From CAWHYG01 sp963833505 (GTDB lineage: Bacteria; Eisenbacteria; RBG-16-71-46; CAIMUX01), in assembly GCA_963833505.1 (NCBI GenBank), contig CAWHYG010000007.1, positions 806,001-870,000 on the forward strand: 64,000 bases of DNA, read 5' to 3'. Below the pieces are notes generated by a model that searched no databases, was not told the origin of the DNA, and worked only from the letters and a program-made list of their open reading frames with translations. The position numbers and the translations under genes were made by a program. Below, piece after piece: positions 46,321 through 54,967 of this stretch. Within the stretch, counting starts at the first letter, position 1; each line of letters opens with the position of its first letter.

Positions 46321-46353
46321 TTGGTGACCCCAATAGTAGCAGCGTGATATAAT
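46321..46353 (+). promoter_or_regulatory. Extended -10 promoter before Omp28-like copy 4
   Basis: TTGGTG (46321-46326), 21-nt spacer ending in TGA, TATAAT (46348-46353), about 95 nt before the start. Third instance of this layout. Confidence 0.65.
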
Positions 46354-46448
46354 CGGTGGTTCCACGGGTGCCAGGGCGGGAAGCCGCATCCTTCTTTTGT
46401 GCTCCCGAGAATCAACTATCCACCATCTCGTGATCCGAGGAGGTCCTG

Positions 46449-48497
46449 ATGCGCAGCAGCGGGAAGGTTTTTCTGGCCTCTTTGCTCTTTCTCCTGGGCG
46501 CCGCCACCCTGGTGTCGGCCGGCGTGCCCAAAGTGATCTTCGTCGAAGAATTCGGATACGCGACCTGACCCTACTGCCCTTTTGCGCGGTGCGCGCTGGC
46601 AGAGCTTGAGACGAACTATCCCACCAATATGATCCACACGGACGAGCACGTAAGCGGTCACTTTGCCAACCAGTACACGGAAGCGCGGGGGACCTGGTAC
46701 GGCACGCCCGCGGTTCCCTCGGTCTTTTTCGACGGCGGCAACAACGAGGTTGGCGCCAGCTCCTGCCCCGAGGCCTACAACACCTATCAGCCGGTCCTGG
46801 CATCATTGATGGCCAAGCACGGCGACATGAGTCCGGTGGAGATCACCGGGACCTACTCGATCAACGGGAACACTGCCAACATCTCGGCAACCTTCACCCA
46901 GGTTGATCCGATCACGTTCTCCAATGTGCGGGCGAGCATCTTCCTCTGGGAGGACAACATCACCTATTGCTGCGATCCTCGCGGCGGCAATCAGTGGAAT
47001 GAGATCTGTCGTTATATCGAATACCACCCGATCACGAGCCTCGTCAACCCGGGGGACCAGGCCACGGTGACGACCGCCGTCACCCTCGATCCTTCCTGGA
47101 ACTGGTCCAATCTGTACGCCGCCGTCATCCTTGAGAACGCTTCCAATCCCAAGGAGATCTACCAGGCCAGCATGCTGCCGTCCAACGGGAACGACTACTC
47201 GTTCTCGGTGCCGGTCCAGCTTGCCTCCTGCCCTGCTGGGAGCGGAACGGTCACCTTCCCGGCTACGCTGTGGAACCTCCAGGGGGCCACAGACAACTAC
47301 AACGTGGCTGTCGATCAGGCTTCCGGCTGGCCCACCGACTTCCAGGTCCAGGGCGACCCGAACTGGTACACGAGCCACACGGTGGCTCTGGCCGCGAATC
47401 AGTCCGTCCAGATCACGGTCCGCATGCAGACCGACGCCACCAAGCGCATCGGGACCGGCGACTTCAGCGCGCAGTCCGTCAACACCGGCCGGCTCCAGTC
47501 GGTGGCGTTGCGCCTCTTCAACGGCTCCCCCGCCATCCTTTTCGTGAACCAGGACGGCGACGGCTCCTACAACGGCGTGTCCTACGCCCAGGCCTACATC
47601 GACGGACTGAACCAGAACGGCTACCTCTTCGACCAGTGGGACGCGACCGCCAATCACGGCGGGTCGGGTCCCGGCTATGGCGATGAGGTCGGCTATGACG
47701 CCATCGTCTGGGAAACCGGATGGTTGACCGGCGGCCTGCTTTCCGCTTCGGAAACTGCCAGCCTGCAGGAGTACCTGGACGGCGGCGGCCGTCTCTTCCT
47801 CGACAGCATCGGCTATCTGAACAGCACCGGACCATCCGCTTTCACACAGAACTACCTCGGCATCTCCTCCTGGACCCTGGACACCGGGGCCCAGACGGAA
47901 TCCGGGATCTCCGGCGATCCGATCACGAACGGAATGACCTTGCCCTTGTCCTGGCCGGTCCCGCAGGCCAACAAAGTGGACACGGTCGTCCCGGCCTCGA
48001 CCGCCTCCACGATTCTGCAGAACGAGGTCGGCAACTCCAACGCGATCCGGAACGCCTACGGCACGAGCGCGCGGATCGTCTTCTCCACGGTCCCGCAGAG
48101 CGTCTACAGCTCCTCCGCGCCGAATCCGAACAACAACAAGACGCTCGTCGGAAACATCATGGCCTGGATCCTCACCACCAACATCGTGGGCGTCCCCGGC
48201 TCCTTGGCGGCCAACAACTCGATGCTCTTGGTCAACCCGAACCCGCTCCACCAGACCACGCAGCTCAGCTATCGGCTAACGCCGAAGGCGGCGACGAGTC
48301 CAGTGTCGCTGGTGCTCGTGGATCCGGCCGGCCGCACCGTGCGCACGCTGGCCAGCGGGCCGACGGTTCCGGGTCTCCGGACCATCACCTGGGACGGCAA
48401 GGACGAGTCCGGCCGGTTGGCTCCTGCCGGTATCTACTTCGCCCGGCTGAAGAGCGCGGACGGCGCTTCGACTTCGAAGCTCGTCGTGCTGCGATAA
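46449..48497 (+). CDS. Omp28-like secreted selenoprotein (UPYC), copy 4
   Basis: 682 residues with UGA 46566-46568 read as selenocysteine 40. ATG 46449 follows GAGGAGGTCCTG. Signal peptide (ending LVSAG), thioredoxin-like domain VEEFGYAT-U-PYCPFARC (Cys43), cis-Pro-like AVPSVFFDGG, Omp28-type domain (ITYCCDPRGGNQW), Ig-like segment (GWPTDFQVQGDPNWY), ThuA-like domain (AILFVNQDGDGSYN; AIVWETGWLTGG) and FlgD-like C-terminus (LVDPAGRTVRTLASG). It is nearly the twin of copy 3, with substitutions spread along the length and the frame preserved, as expected for purifying selection after an in-frame UGA. Its own promoter and terminator flank it. Confidence 0.87.
46574..46602 (+). promoter_or_regulatory. 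Predicted bacterial SECIS hairpin, copy 4
   Basis: Outer stem CTGCC (46574-46578) with GGCAG (46598-46602). Inner stem TGCGC (46583-46587) pairs with GCGCG (46591-46595), with a closing U-G wobble where copy 3 has C-G. Apical loop GGT (46588-46590), 20 nt after the UGA. Confidence 0.8.
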
Positions 48498-48527
48498 CCG
48501 CTCCGACGACCGGTTGCGATCGGCGAC

Positions 48528-48563
48528 GGGAGCGCGGCGCACACCGCGCTCCCGTTCGTTTTT
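48528..48563 (+). terminator. Rho-independent terminator after Omp28-like copy 4
   Basis: 10-bp stem GGGAGCGCGG (48528-48537) / CCGCGCTCCC (48544-48553), loop CGCACA, then GTTCGTTTTT. The same stem as the terminator after copy 3, with a different loop. Confidence 0.9.
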
Positions 48564-48577
48564 CGCGCTCGCCGCCA

Positions 48578-48776
48578 TCACGCGAGCGTCCCGATCCATG
48601 ACGTCACGGGTCGTGAGGTGCGGAGCCTCCGCGCCGGCCTCTTGAAACCGGCCCACAGAGCCTGTCGTGGGACGGGCGCGACGATGCGGGCAGACCGGTC
48701 GCGGCCGGAATCTATCTGGCCCGGATCTCGGCCAGCCGAGGGCTCATGAGCGCGAGAATCGTCATCATCCGTTGAT
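48578..48776 (+). pseudogene. Relic C-terminus of an LVIVD-repeat gene
   Basis: Encodes IHDVTGREVRSLRAGLLK, then after a one-base deletion near 48647 GPQSLSWDGRDDAGRPVAAG and RGLMSARIVIIR with stop. This matches the FlgD-like C-terminus of the LVIVD proteins. No upstream part exists; it begins right behind the copy 4 terminator. Mirror image of the Omp28 relic at 45.7 kb. Confidence 0.85.
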
Positions 48777-48823
48777 GTCGAACGATCCTCAGTCAAGGCT
48801 GAACACTCTGGCATCCAAACCGC

Positions 48824-48852
48824 TTGCGTCATCGGCGTCGCGCGCGCATAAT
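48824..48852 (+). promoter_or_regulatory. Promoter before LVIVD-repeat gene 2
   Basis: -35 TTGCGT (48824-48829), 17-nt spacer, -10 CATAAT (48847-48852), about 150 nt before the start. Weaker than its counterpart before gene 1. Confidence 0.5.
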
Positions 48853-49005
48853 AGTCGACAGGCGAAATCGGGTCGGGGAATCGGACACCCCGCGCCCCGG
48901 CCGACTCCCGTGCGTCCGTTCCCGCACCAGCATGGGAGTGAATCGGAGGGTCGATCCCGAGGATGCCGGCACGCATCCCGGAAACCGGGAAAGAGAGGTG
49001 CCGCC

Positions 49006-52000
49006 ATGCGAGGAATCTCCGTTCTCGTCGTTCTCCTGGGAACCGTCTGCATCACCGGACCGGCGTCCGCCGCCACGAACCACGCGTCGGTCGTCGCCGG
49101 GCGCGGGCACGGGATCGTGGTCCCGGGCGCCCGCACCAATCCCTGTTCCGGCGTCTCGGAACTCTTGATGAACGCTGATGGCAGCTATGAAAACGGTTAC
49201 ATCTGGCGGTACGGGGGCCAGGTGGCTCCGTACTATGGCGCCTTCGCGGAAGGCTACAACGCGACTGGCACCGTTTGCGGCCAGCAGTGGGCGATCACGA
49301 CCCTGACCGGCATGTATTCCGGCCAGAAGGTCGACGCCTACATCTGGAATTCCGACGGCACCAACCCGACCAGCGTCATCAACGTCGACTACGGCATGAG
49401 CGTTTCGACACCGGCGATCTGGCCGAGCGTCTCGCTGTCCGACGAGAACACCACGGACGAGGTGGTCGCCGGCAACTTCTTCGTGGGCTACTGGGGTGAG
49501 TGGCCGGGCGCGAGCGCCGGCTGGTTCGTCGGCGCTGACCTCGATGGCCCCGGCGGCATGCCCCGAACCAACATCGCCCCCGGCATCGGCTACCCGACGG
49601 GCTGGAACGACCCCTCCGTGGTCTGGGGTCCGACCCGGGCGCTGGGAATCGGAGTCTACTACGAAGTCGCGATGGACCCACCGGGCGCCTGTTGCTTCCC
49701 CGACGGAACCTGCACCGTCGTGCCCTTTTACCTGTGCTATGGCTCCGAATGGCTGGGACCCTTCACGAGCTGCTGGTCTTGTCCACAGCCGCTTCAGGGG
49801 GCCTGCTGCGGATCGGACGGCCAGTGTACCCTGACGACCCAGGCTCAGTGCAGAACCGGCGACTGGCGCGCCAACCTGCCGTGCGATCCCAATCCGTGTC
49901 CTCCGCTGCCGCTCGGCGCCTGCTGCGTCAACACCGCCTGCACCGTCACCCTCCAACCGCAATGCCAGGGTGCCTGGTTGGGCCCGAACACGATCTGCGA
50001 TCCGAACCCGTGCCCCGGAGCGAACGGAAGCGGCGACCGGTGCATCCAGTACGCCGCCTATCCCCACTGGGTGGGCGGAGCGTCGTTGGCGCCGGCGGGC
50101 GACGTCGCGATCGCCGGCACGATCGCCTGTCTCACGACGGATTTTTACGGTCTCCAGGTCTTCGACGTCAGCCGGCCGGACAGTCCCCGTCTCGTTGGCG
50201 GAATGGGATCGGGGGCCACGGCTGTGACGGTCTCCGGCGGACTGGCCTACGTGACCGAATCCGCAGGCGGGCTGTTGTTGATCAGCATCGCGGATCCAAC
50301 ACAACCTAAGCTCGTCGGAAGCGTGAACGTCGGGAACGCGCTGGATGTGGCCGTGGGAGGGCTCTACGCCTGCGTCGCGACCGGTGGGGGCCTGGTGGTG
50401 GTGGATGTGCAGAACCCGGCCAGCCCGTACGTCACCGGAAGCGTGTCGACGGGCAACACGGCCGGCGTAGCTATCAGCGGATCCCGAGCCTTCGTTACCG
50501 GGGACTTCGGCTTCGACGTGATCGACGTCAGCAATCCCCGGTCTCCCCAGCTCATGGGGCAGCTAAGCACGGCGGCCGGAGTCCGGGTGGCGGTGGCGGA
50601 CACGCTGGCCTACGTAGCCGCTGGCGCTTCCGGGCTTCTCGTGATCGACGTCGCGCACCCGGCCAATCCCACGATTCTGGGCTCCGTCGCGTGCGCGGCC
50701 GCCGACGTGGCCGTTTCCGGCGGAACTGTGTACGTCGCGGATTCCCCCGAGACCTCCGCCGGCGACATTCTCGCCCTCGACGTCTCGGATCCCCGGAGTC
50801 CCCGGATCCTCTGCAAGGTTGACCTGAACCTAGCGGGATCGGGCGTGGCCGTATCGGCCGGTCTGGCCTACGTTGCGGACCCTCTCGGCGGATTTGAGGT
50901 TTTGGACGTCTCGAGCCCGAGGAACCTGCCGGTGATGGCTCACCTCAATCTGCCCGGGGCCTGCGGAGGAGTGGCCTGCTCCGGCGCCGCCGCCTATTGC
51001 GCGGAACAGAGCGCCGGATTGCAGGTGATCGATCTTTCGGATCCCCAGAACCCTCGGATCGAAGGCAGCCTTCCGCTCCCGTCGGCCGCGGTGGATGTGG
51101 CCGTCTCGGGCTCGTATGCCTATGTCGCTGATTCCGACCAGGGACTCCAGGTCGTCGACGTTTCCAATCCCCACCGGCCCGATATCGCCGGCAGCGTCGC
51201 GATTCCCGGGACTGTCGCCCGTGTGGTCGTTGCGGGAGTCCACGCCTATCTGATAGGGGACCAGTCCGGGCTGGAAGTGATCGACGTCACGGATCCCCAG
51301 CACCCTCGGATCACGGGCGCCGTCTCTTCGCTTCCGTCGCCGTACGACGTCGCCGTATCGGGTTCCTATGCCTACGTCGCGGATTCCAAGGTCGGTCTGG
51401 CCGTCGTCGACGTCACGGATCCGGTTGACCCCAGGGTCGTCGACCAATTCAGCCTGCCGGGACAGGGCACCAGCGTGGGAATAGCGGGATCCCTGGCGTA
51501 CGTCGTCACGACCTACCCCGCGGGCCTGCTGGTGGTCGACATCTCGAATCCGCTGAACCCGCAGATCATCGGGGTGCTGACGTACCCCTGGAACTGCTGT
51601 GCGCCGGGAGGGATCACCCTGGCCGGAACCCACGCCTACTTCGAAGCACCCGGTATCGGACTGCAAGTGGTGGACGTCAGGAACTCCTGGGATCCCCGCA
51701 TCGTCGGATGCGCCGGCCCCACGTGCGGCGGCGTCGCGCTTTCCGGCAAGCTGGTCTGCGCCCTGGACAACACGGGGCTCCTGATCCTGCCCTCGGAGTG
51801 CGAGGCGCCGGCCGGGGTCTCCGCTAGCCCTCTCGCCTCGGCTTTGGGCCTCAACGTCCACCCGAATCCGGCTCCGGGCGCGGCAGTGCTCCGTTTCGCG
51901 CTGGCCGCCGACGACCGCGTGAGCGCCACGATCCATGACGTCGCGGGTCGTCTGGTGCGAACCCTGAGCGCCGGGGTCTTGCCCGCGGGCCCGCAAAGCC

Positions 52001-52113
52001 TGTCCTGGGACGGACGGGACGATGCGGGAAGGCTGGTCGCAGCCGGAATCTATCTGGCCCGGGTTTCGACCAGCCGGGGGCTCATGAGCGCGAGAGTCGT
52101 CATTCTGCGTTGA
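49006..52113 (+). CDS. Secreted LVIVD-repeat propeller protein 2
   Basis: 1035 residues. Signal peptide (ending GPASAATN), an N-terminal domain of unknown type (YIWRYGGQVAPYYGAFAEGY; WGEWPGASAGWFVGADLDG), three Cys-rich repeats of the form GACC-x-DG-x-C...PNPCP (residues 220-340), and about 13 LVIVD-type beta-propeller repeats (VSGSYAYVADSDQGLQVVDV). A FlgD-like Ig C-terminus follows (IHDVAGRLVRTLSAGVL, WDGRDDAGRLVAAGIYLARV). Start ATG 49006 with AGAGG 7 nt before it. It carries TGG (Trp) where gene 1 has TGA. Probably surface or secreted; the propeller suggests binding rather than catalysis. It ends 2 nt from the convergent purine phosphorylase gene. Confidence 0.9.
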   Translation: MRGISVLVVLLGTVCITGPASAATNHASVVAGRGHGIVVPGARTNPCSGVSELLMNADGSYENGYIWRYGGQVAPYYGAFAEGYNATGTVCGQQWAITTLTGMYSGQKVDAYIWNSDGTNPTSVINVDYGMSVSTPAIWPSVSLSDENTTDEVVAGNFFVGYWGEWPGASAGWFVGADLDGPGGMPRTNIAPGIGYPTGWNDPSVVWGPTRALGIGVYYEVAMDPPGACCFPDGTCTVVPFYLCYGSEWLGPFTSCWSCPQPLQGACCGSDGQCTLTTQAQCRTGDWRANLPCDPNPCPPLPLGACCVNTACTVTLQPQCQGAWLGPNTICDPNPCPGANGSGDRCIQYAAYPHWVGGASLAPAGDVAIAGTIACLTTDFYGLQVFDVSRPDSPRLVGGMGSGATAVTVSGGLAYVTESAGGLLLISIADPTQPKLVGSVNVGNALDVAVGGLYACVATGGGLVVVDVQNPASPYVTGSVSTGNTAGVAISGSRAFVTGDFGFDVIDVSNPRSPQLMGQLSTAAGVRVAVADTLAYVAAGASGLLVIDVAHPANPTILGSVACAAADVAVSGGTVYVADSPETSAGDILALDVSDPRSPRILCKVDLNLAGSGVAVSAGLAYVADPLGGFEVLDVSSPRNLPVMAHLNLPGACGGVACSGAAAYCAEQSAGLQVIDLSDPQNPRIEGSLPLPSAAVDVAVSGSYAYVADSDQGLQVVDVSNPHRPDIAGSVAIPGTVARVVVAGVHAYLIGDQSGLEVIDVTDPQHPRITGAVSSLPSPYDVAVSGSYAYVADSKVGLAVVDVTDPVDPRVVDQFSLPGQGTSVGIAGSLAYVVTTYPAGLLVVDISNPLNPQIIGVLTYPWNCCAPGGITLAGTHAYFEAPGIGLQVVDVRNSWDPRIVGCAGPTCGGVALSGKLVCALDNTGLLILPSECEAPAGVSASPLASALGLNVHPNPAPGAAVLRFALAADDRVSATIHDVAGRLVRTLSAGVLPAGPQSLSWDGRDDAGRLVAAGIYLARVSTSRGLMSARVVILR

Positions 52114-52115
52114 TG

Positions 52116-52958
52116 TCACAGCCGCGGAAGAAGCGCCGCGAGCAGTCCGGCCAGGCGCCCGCCGGCTTGATCCGCCTGCCGCAGGACGTCGTCGTGTGAA
52201 AGCAGGCCTTTCGAGACGCCCGTGGCGTAGTTGGTGACGAGCGAAAAGAGCAGGCAGCGCATCCCCAGCTCGCGCGCGGCCACCGCTTCGGGAACGGTCG
52301 ACATGGAGGCGACGGTCCCGCCGATCGCGCGCCAGGCCGCGGCCTCCGCTGCGGTTTCGTAGCTCGGCCCCTGGCATCCGACGAGGACACCGGTCCGGAG
52401 AGGAATCCGCTTTTGCCGAGCGACGGTCTTTGCCAGACGAGTCAGCGCCGGATCGGCCAACGGCGGGCGCGCCCGCCACACGCCCGACGGCGACGCCGGC
52501 CGGGCCAACGGGCGGAAAAAGAGGCTGATGGCATCGGAGCAGAGAACCAGGTCTCCGGGACCGGCGGCGGCGGGATCACACGACCCGGCCGCGTTGGTCA
52601 GGATCAGGATCCGGACTCCGAGGGCGTGAAGAAGGCGCACGGGTCGAGTGGTCTCCTCGGCCGAGTACCCTTCATAGAGATGCACGCGGCCCTGTACAAC
52701 CCAGATCTCGCGCCCGGCCAGCGGTCCGAAAAGCAGCCGCCCGGCGTGACCAGGCACCGTGCTCTCGGGATACCCCGGGATCGTTCCGGACGGCCACTCC
52801 ATCGGATCTTCGAGAGCTTCGGCCACGCGGCCCAGACCGCTGCCGAGAACCACGGCGATCGCGCCGGAACGGCCGCCCAACGCAGCCCGGAGTGCGTCGA
52901 TCACCGACGGCGGAGGCCACGGCCACGTGCGTTCATCATCGCCCATCTTCTCGTTCAT
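52116..52958 (-). CDS. punA: Purine nucleoside phosphorylase, trimeric type
   Basis: Phosphorolysis of purine nucleosides to base and ribose-1-phosphate. PNP/MTAP fold with VVLGSGLGRVAE, IPGYPESTVPGHAG, VVQGRVHLYEGYS, LILTNAAGSCDP, GCQGPSYETAAE, MSTVPEAVAARELG and LVTNYATG. The MSTVPE and Asn-containing TNYA segments match purine nucleoside phosphorylase rather than methylthioadenosine phosphorylase. ATG overlaps the upstream permease stop (ATGA), so import and cleavage of nucleosides are translationally coupled. Confidence 0.93.
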   Translation of the reverse strand: MNEKMGDDERTWPWPPPSVIDALRAALGGRSGAIAVVLGSGLGRVAEALEDPMEWPSGTIPGYPESTVPGHAGRLLFGPLAGREIWVVQGRVHLYEGYSAEETTRPVRLLHALGVRILILTNAAGSCDPAAAGPGDLVLCSDAISLFFRPLARPASPSGVWRARPPLADPALTRLAKTVARQKRIPLRTGVLVGCQGPSYETAAEAAAWRAIGGTVASMSTVPEAVAARELGMRCLLFSLVTNYATGVSKGLLSHDDVLRQADQAGGRLAGLLAALLPRL

Positions 52959-53851
52959 AGGGAAATCCGAGCGCCCTGGGCGGCGTCGATCGTCCCACCC
53001 AGCCGGCCAGGGCGAGGAGCGTCACGACGTAAGGCAACATTCTGGAGAAACTGCGTGGGAACGATGGACGAAGGGACGCGGATCTGGAGCGCTTCCGCGG
53101 CGCCGAACAGCAGGCAGGCGAGCGCGCCGGCGCCGGGCCGCCAGTTGCCCACGATCATGGCCGCGAGCGCGATGTAGCCCCGGCCCGCCGACATGCCGTC
53201 GGTGAAGTTGTGCTGGTCCAGGGCCAGCCAGGCGCCCGCCAGGCCGCCGAAGGCGCCGGAGAGCAAGACTCCGATCGTGCGGGTCCGCGTGACCGAGAGG
53301 CCGGCGCCGTCGAGGGCCCGAGGGCCGTCGCCGGCGGCGCGCAAGGAAAGCCCGAAGCCCGTGCCCATGAGAAGGGTCTGCGCCAGGAGAACCAGGGCCA
53401 CCGCCAACAGAAAGAGCGGCTGCCGGATGAGATCACCGATCGGTCCGAGTCGCTCGAGGCCGGAAATCGGCAGAAAGGGAATCGAGTCGATCCGGGGCGA
53501 GTTGCTGGCGCTGTGATAGAACACGCGCAAGAGGCCCCGGGTGGCGCCGAGCGCCAGCAGATTCAGCGCGAGTCCCGAAAGGATCTGGTCGGCTCGCGCT
53601 CCGACCGTGACCAGCGCGTGGATCGCGGCCAGAAGCACTCCGGCGCCGACTCCGGCTGCGACGCCGATCCAGGGATGGCCGGTCGCGATCGTGCCCACCG
53701 CGGCCCCGAACGCTCCCGTCAGCAGGATGCCCTCAAGGGCGATGTTGACCACGCCGCCCCGTTCGGAGAACGAGCCTCCGGTCGCCGCCAACCCGTAGGG
53801 CACGGTGATCCGAAAGACCTGGGCGATGAACCCGGGAACCATCTCGATCAT
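52955..53851 (-). CDS. Nucleoside ABC transporter permease (BMP-type system)
   Basis: Second membrane subunit of a NupQ/BmpD-type importer, about eight hydrophobic segments. Family motif ERGGVVNIALEGILLTGAF near residue 30, and GVGAGVLLAAIHALVTV. ATG 53851 shares bases with the previous stop (TGATG) and has GAGGAGG upstream. Its partner permease, ATPase and binding lipoprotein are adjacent and in the same orientation. Confidence 0.9.
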   Translation of the reverse strand: MIEMVPGFIAQVFRITVPYGLAATGGSFSERGGVVNIALEGILLTGAFGAAVGTIATGHPWIGVAAGVGAGVLLAAIHALVTVGARADQILSGLALNLLALGATRGLLRVFYHSASNSPRIDSIPFLPISGLERLGPIGDLIRQPLFLLAVALVLLAQTLLMGTGFGLSLRAAGDGPRALDGAGLSVTRTRTIGVLLSGAFGGLAGAWLALDQHNFTDGMSAGRGYIALAAMIVGNWRPGAGALACLLFGAAEALQIRVPSSIVPTQFLQNVALRRDAPRPGRLGGTIDAAQGARISL

Positions 53852-54966
53852 CAAGCCTCCTCTTCAGCCACGGCCGACGCCGGAATTGGTCCGGCGGGCT
53901 CCCAGCGGCGCGCGAAGAGCGACGCGAACCAGCGGTCGAAAACGATGAAGAGGAGAAGGATCACGGCCTGCACCACGTCGAGCAGCTCGCGGGGCGCGAT
54001 CCGGTTCACGACCAGTCCTCCGTAGGAGAGCATTCCGAAGAAGAGCGCCGAAGGAATAATCGCGAGCGGGCGGTTCCGCGCCAGGAGGGCGACGGCGATC
54101 CCGGTGAATCCGGCGCCGCCGGAGAATCCCTCTTCGAAGTAGCGCTTGTATCCCAGCACGAAACTCGACCCGGCCAGGCCCGCCACGGCGCCGGAGAGCG
54201 TCATGACCAGGAGCGTGAGCCTCCCGACCGGCAGCCCGGCATAGCGGGCCTGGGCCGGCCCTTCTCCCATGACCTTGAGCGAGAACCCGAACGGCGTTCC
54301 GTCCAGCACGAGCTGGAGAAGAATCGCCGCCGCGATCGCCGCCAAGAGGGCGCCGTTGAGCGGGCTCCCCCGAAGCCACGAGAACCAGTCGGAAAAGCGC
54401 GGGATCACCGAGCCGGCGGCGATGTCCGGGGTCCGGACGGTCTCCGGCAGCGCGAAACGGCGCGCGAGGAGATAGTTCACGAGGGCGAAGGCGATGAAGT
54501 TCAACATCAGGGTCGTGATCACCTCGCTGCCGCCCGTTCTGGCCTTGAGGAGGCCCGGCAGAAAGGCCCAAAGGCCTCCGGCGACCGCTCCGGCCAGAAG
54601 CGCGAGGATCACGCCGAAAGGAAACGGCAGGGCCGGACCGGCGAATCCGGTCCAGGCCATGGCGAAGGCACCGACCACCATCTGCCCTTCGGCCCCGATG
54701 TTGAACAGGCGCGCCCGGAAGCCCAGCGCCACGGCGAGGCCGGTGAAGATGAGCGGCGTCGCCTTGAACAGGACCTGGCTCCATCCGTAGACCGAGCCGA
54801 GCGTGCCCTGGAAGAGGACCGAGAAGAACTCCCAGGGAGACGCTCCCAGCAGCCGCACGGCGACTCCGGCCAGGAGCAGTCCCGCTCCCACCGAAAGAAC
54901 GACCGGACCCGTGGCCCGCCCGAGCGCGAGAACGAGCGGCCCCTGGCCTTCTCTTCGCGCCGCCAT
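53851..54966 (-). CDS. Nucleoside ABC transporter permease (BMP-type system)
   Basis: First membrane subunit (NupP/BmpC type), 371 residues, about nine hydrophobic segments, with LFNIGAEGQMVVGAF and GGSEVITTLMLNFIA, both typical of this permease family. Overlaps the next permease gene and follows the ATPase gene by one base. Confidence 0.9.
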   Translation of the reverse strand: MAARREGQGPLVLALGRATGPVVLSVGAGLLLAGVAVRLLGASPWEFFSVLFQGTLGSVYGWSQVLFKATPLIFTGLAVALGFRARLFNIGAEGQMVVGAFAMAWTGFAGPALPFPFGVILALLAGAVAGGLWAFLPGLLKARTGGSEVITTLMLNFIAFALVNYLLARRFALPETVRTPDIAAGSVIPRFSDWFSWLRGSPLNGALLAAIAAAILLQLVLDGTPFGFSLKVMGEGPAQARYAGLPVGRLTLLVMTLSGAVAGLAGSSFVLGYKRYFEEGFSGGAGFTGIAVALLARNRPLAIIPSALFFGMLSYGGLVVNRIAPRELLDVVQAVILLLFIVFDRWFASLFARRWEPAGPIPASAVAEEEA

Positions 54967-54967
54967 T

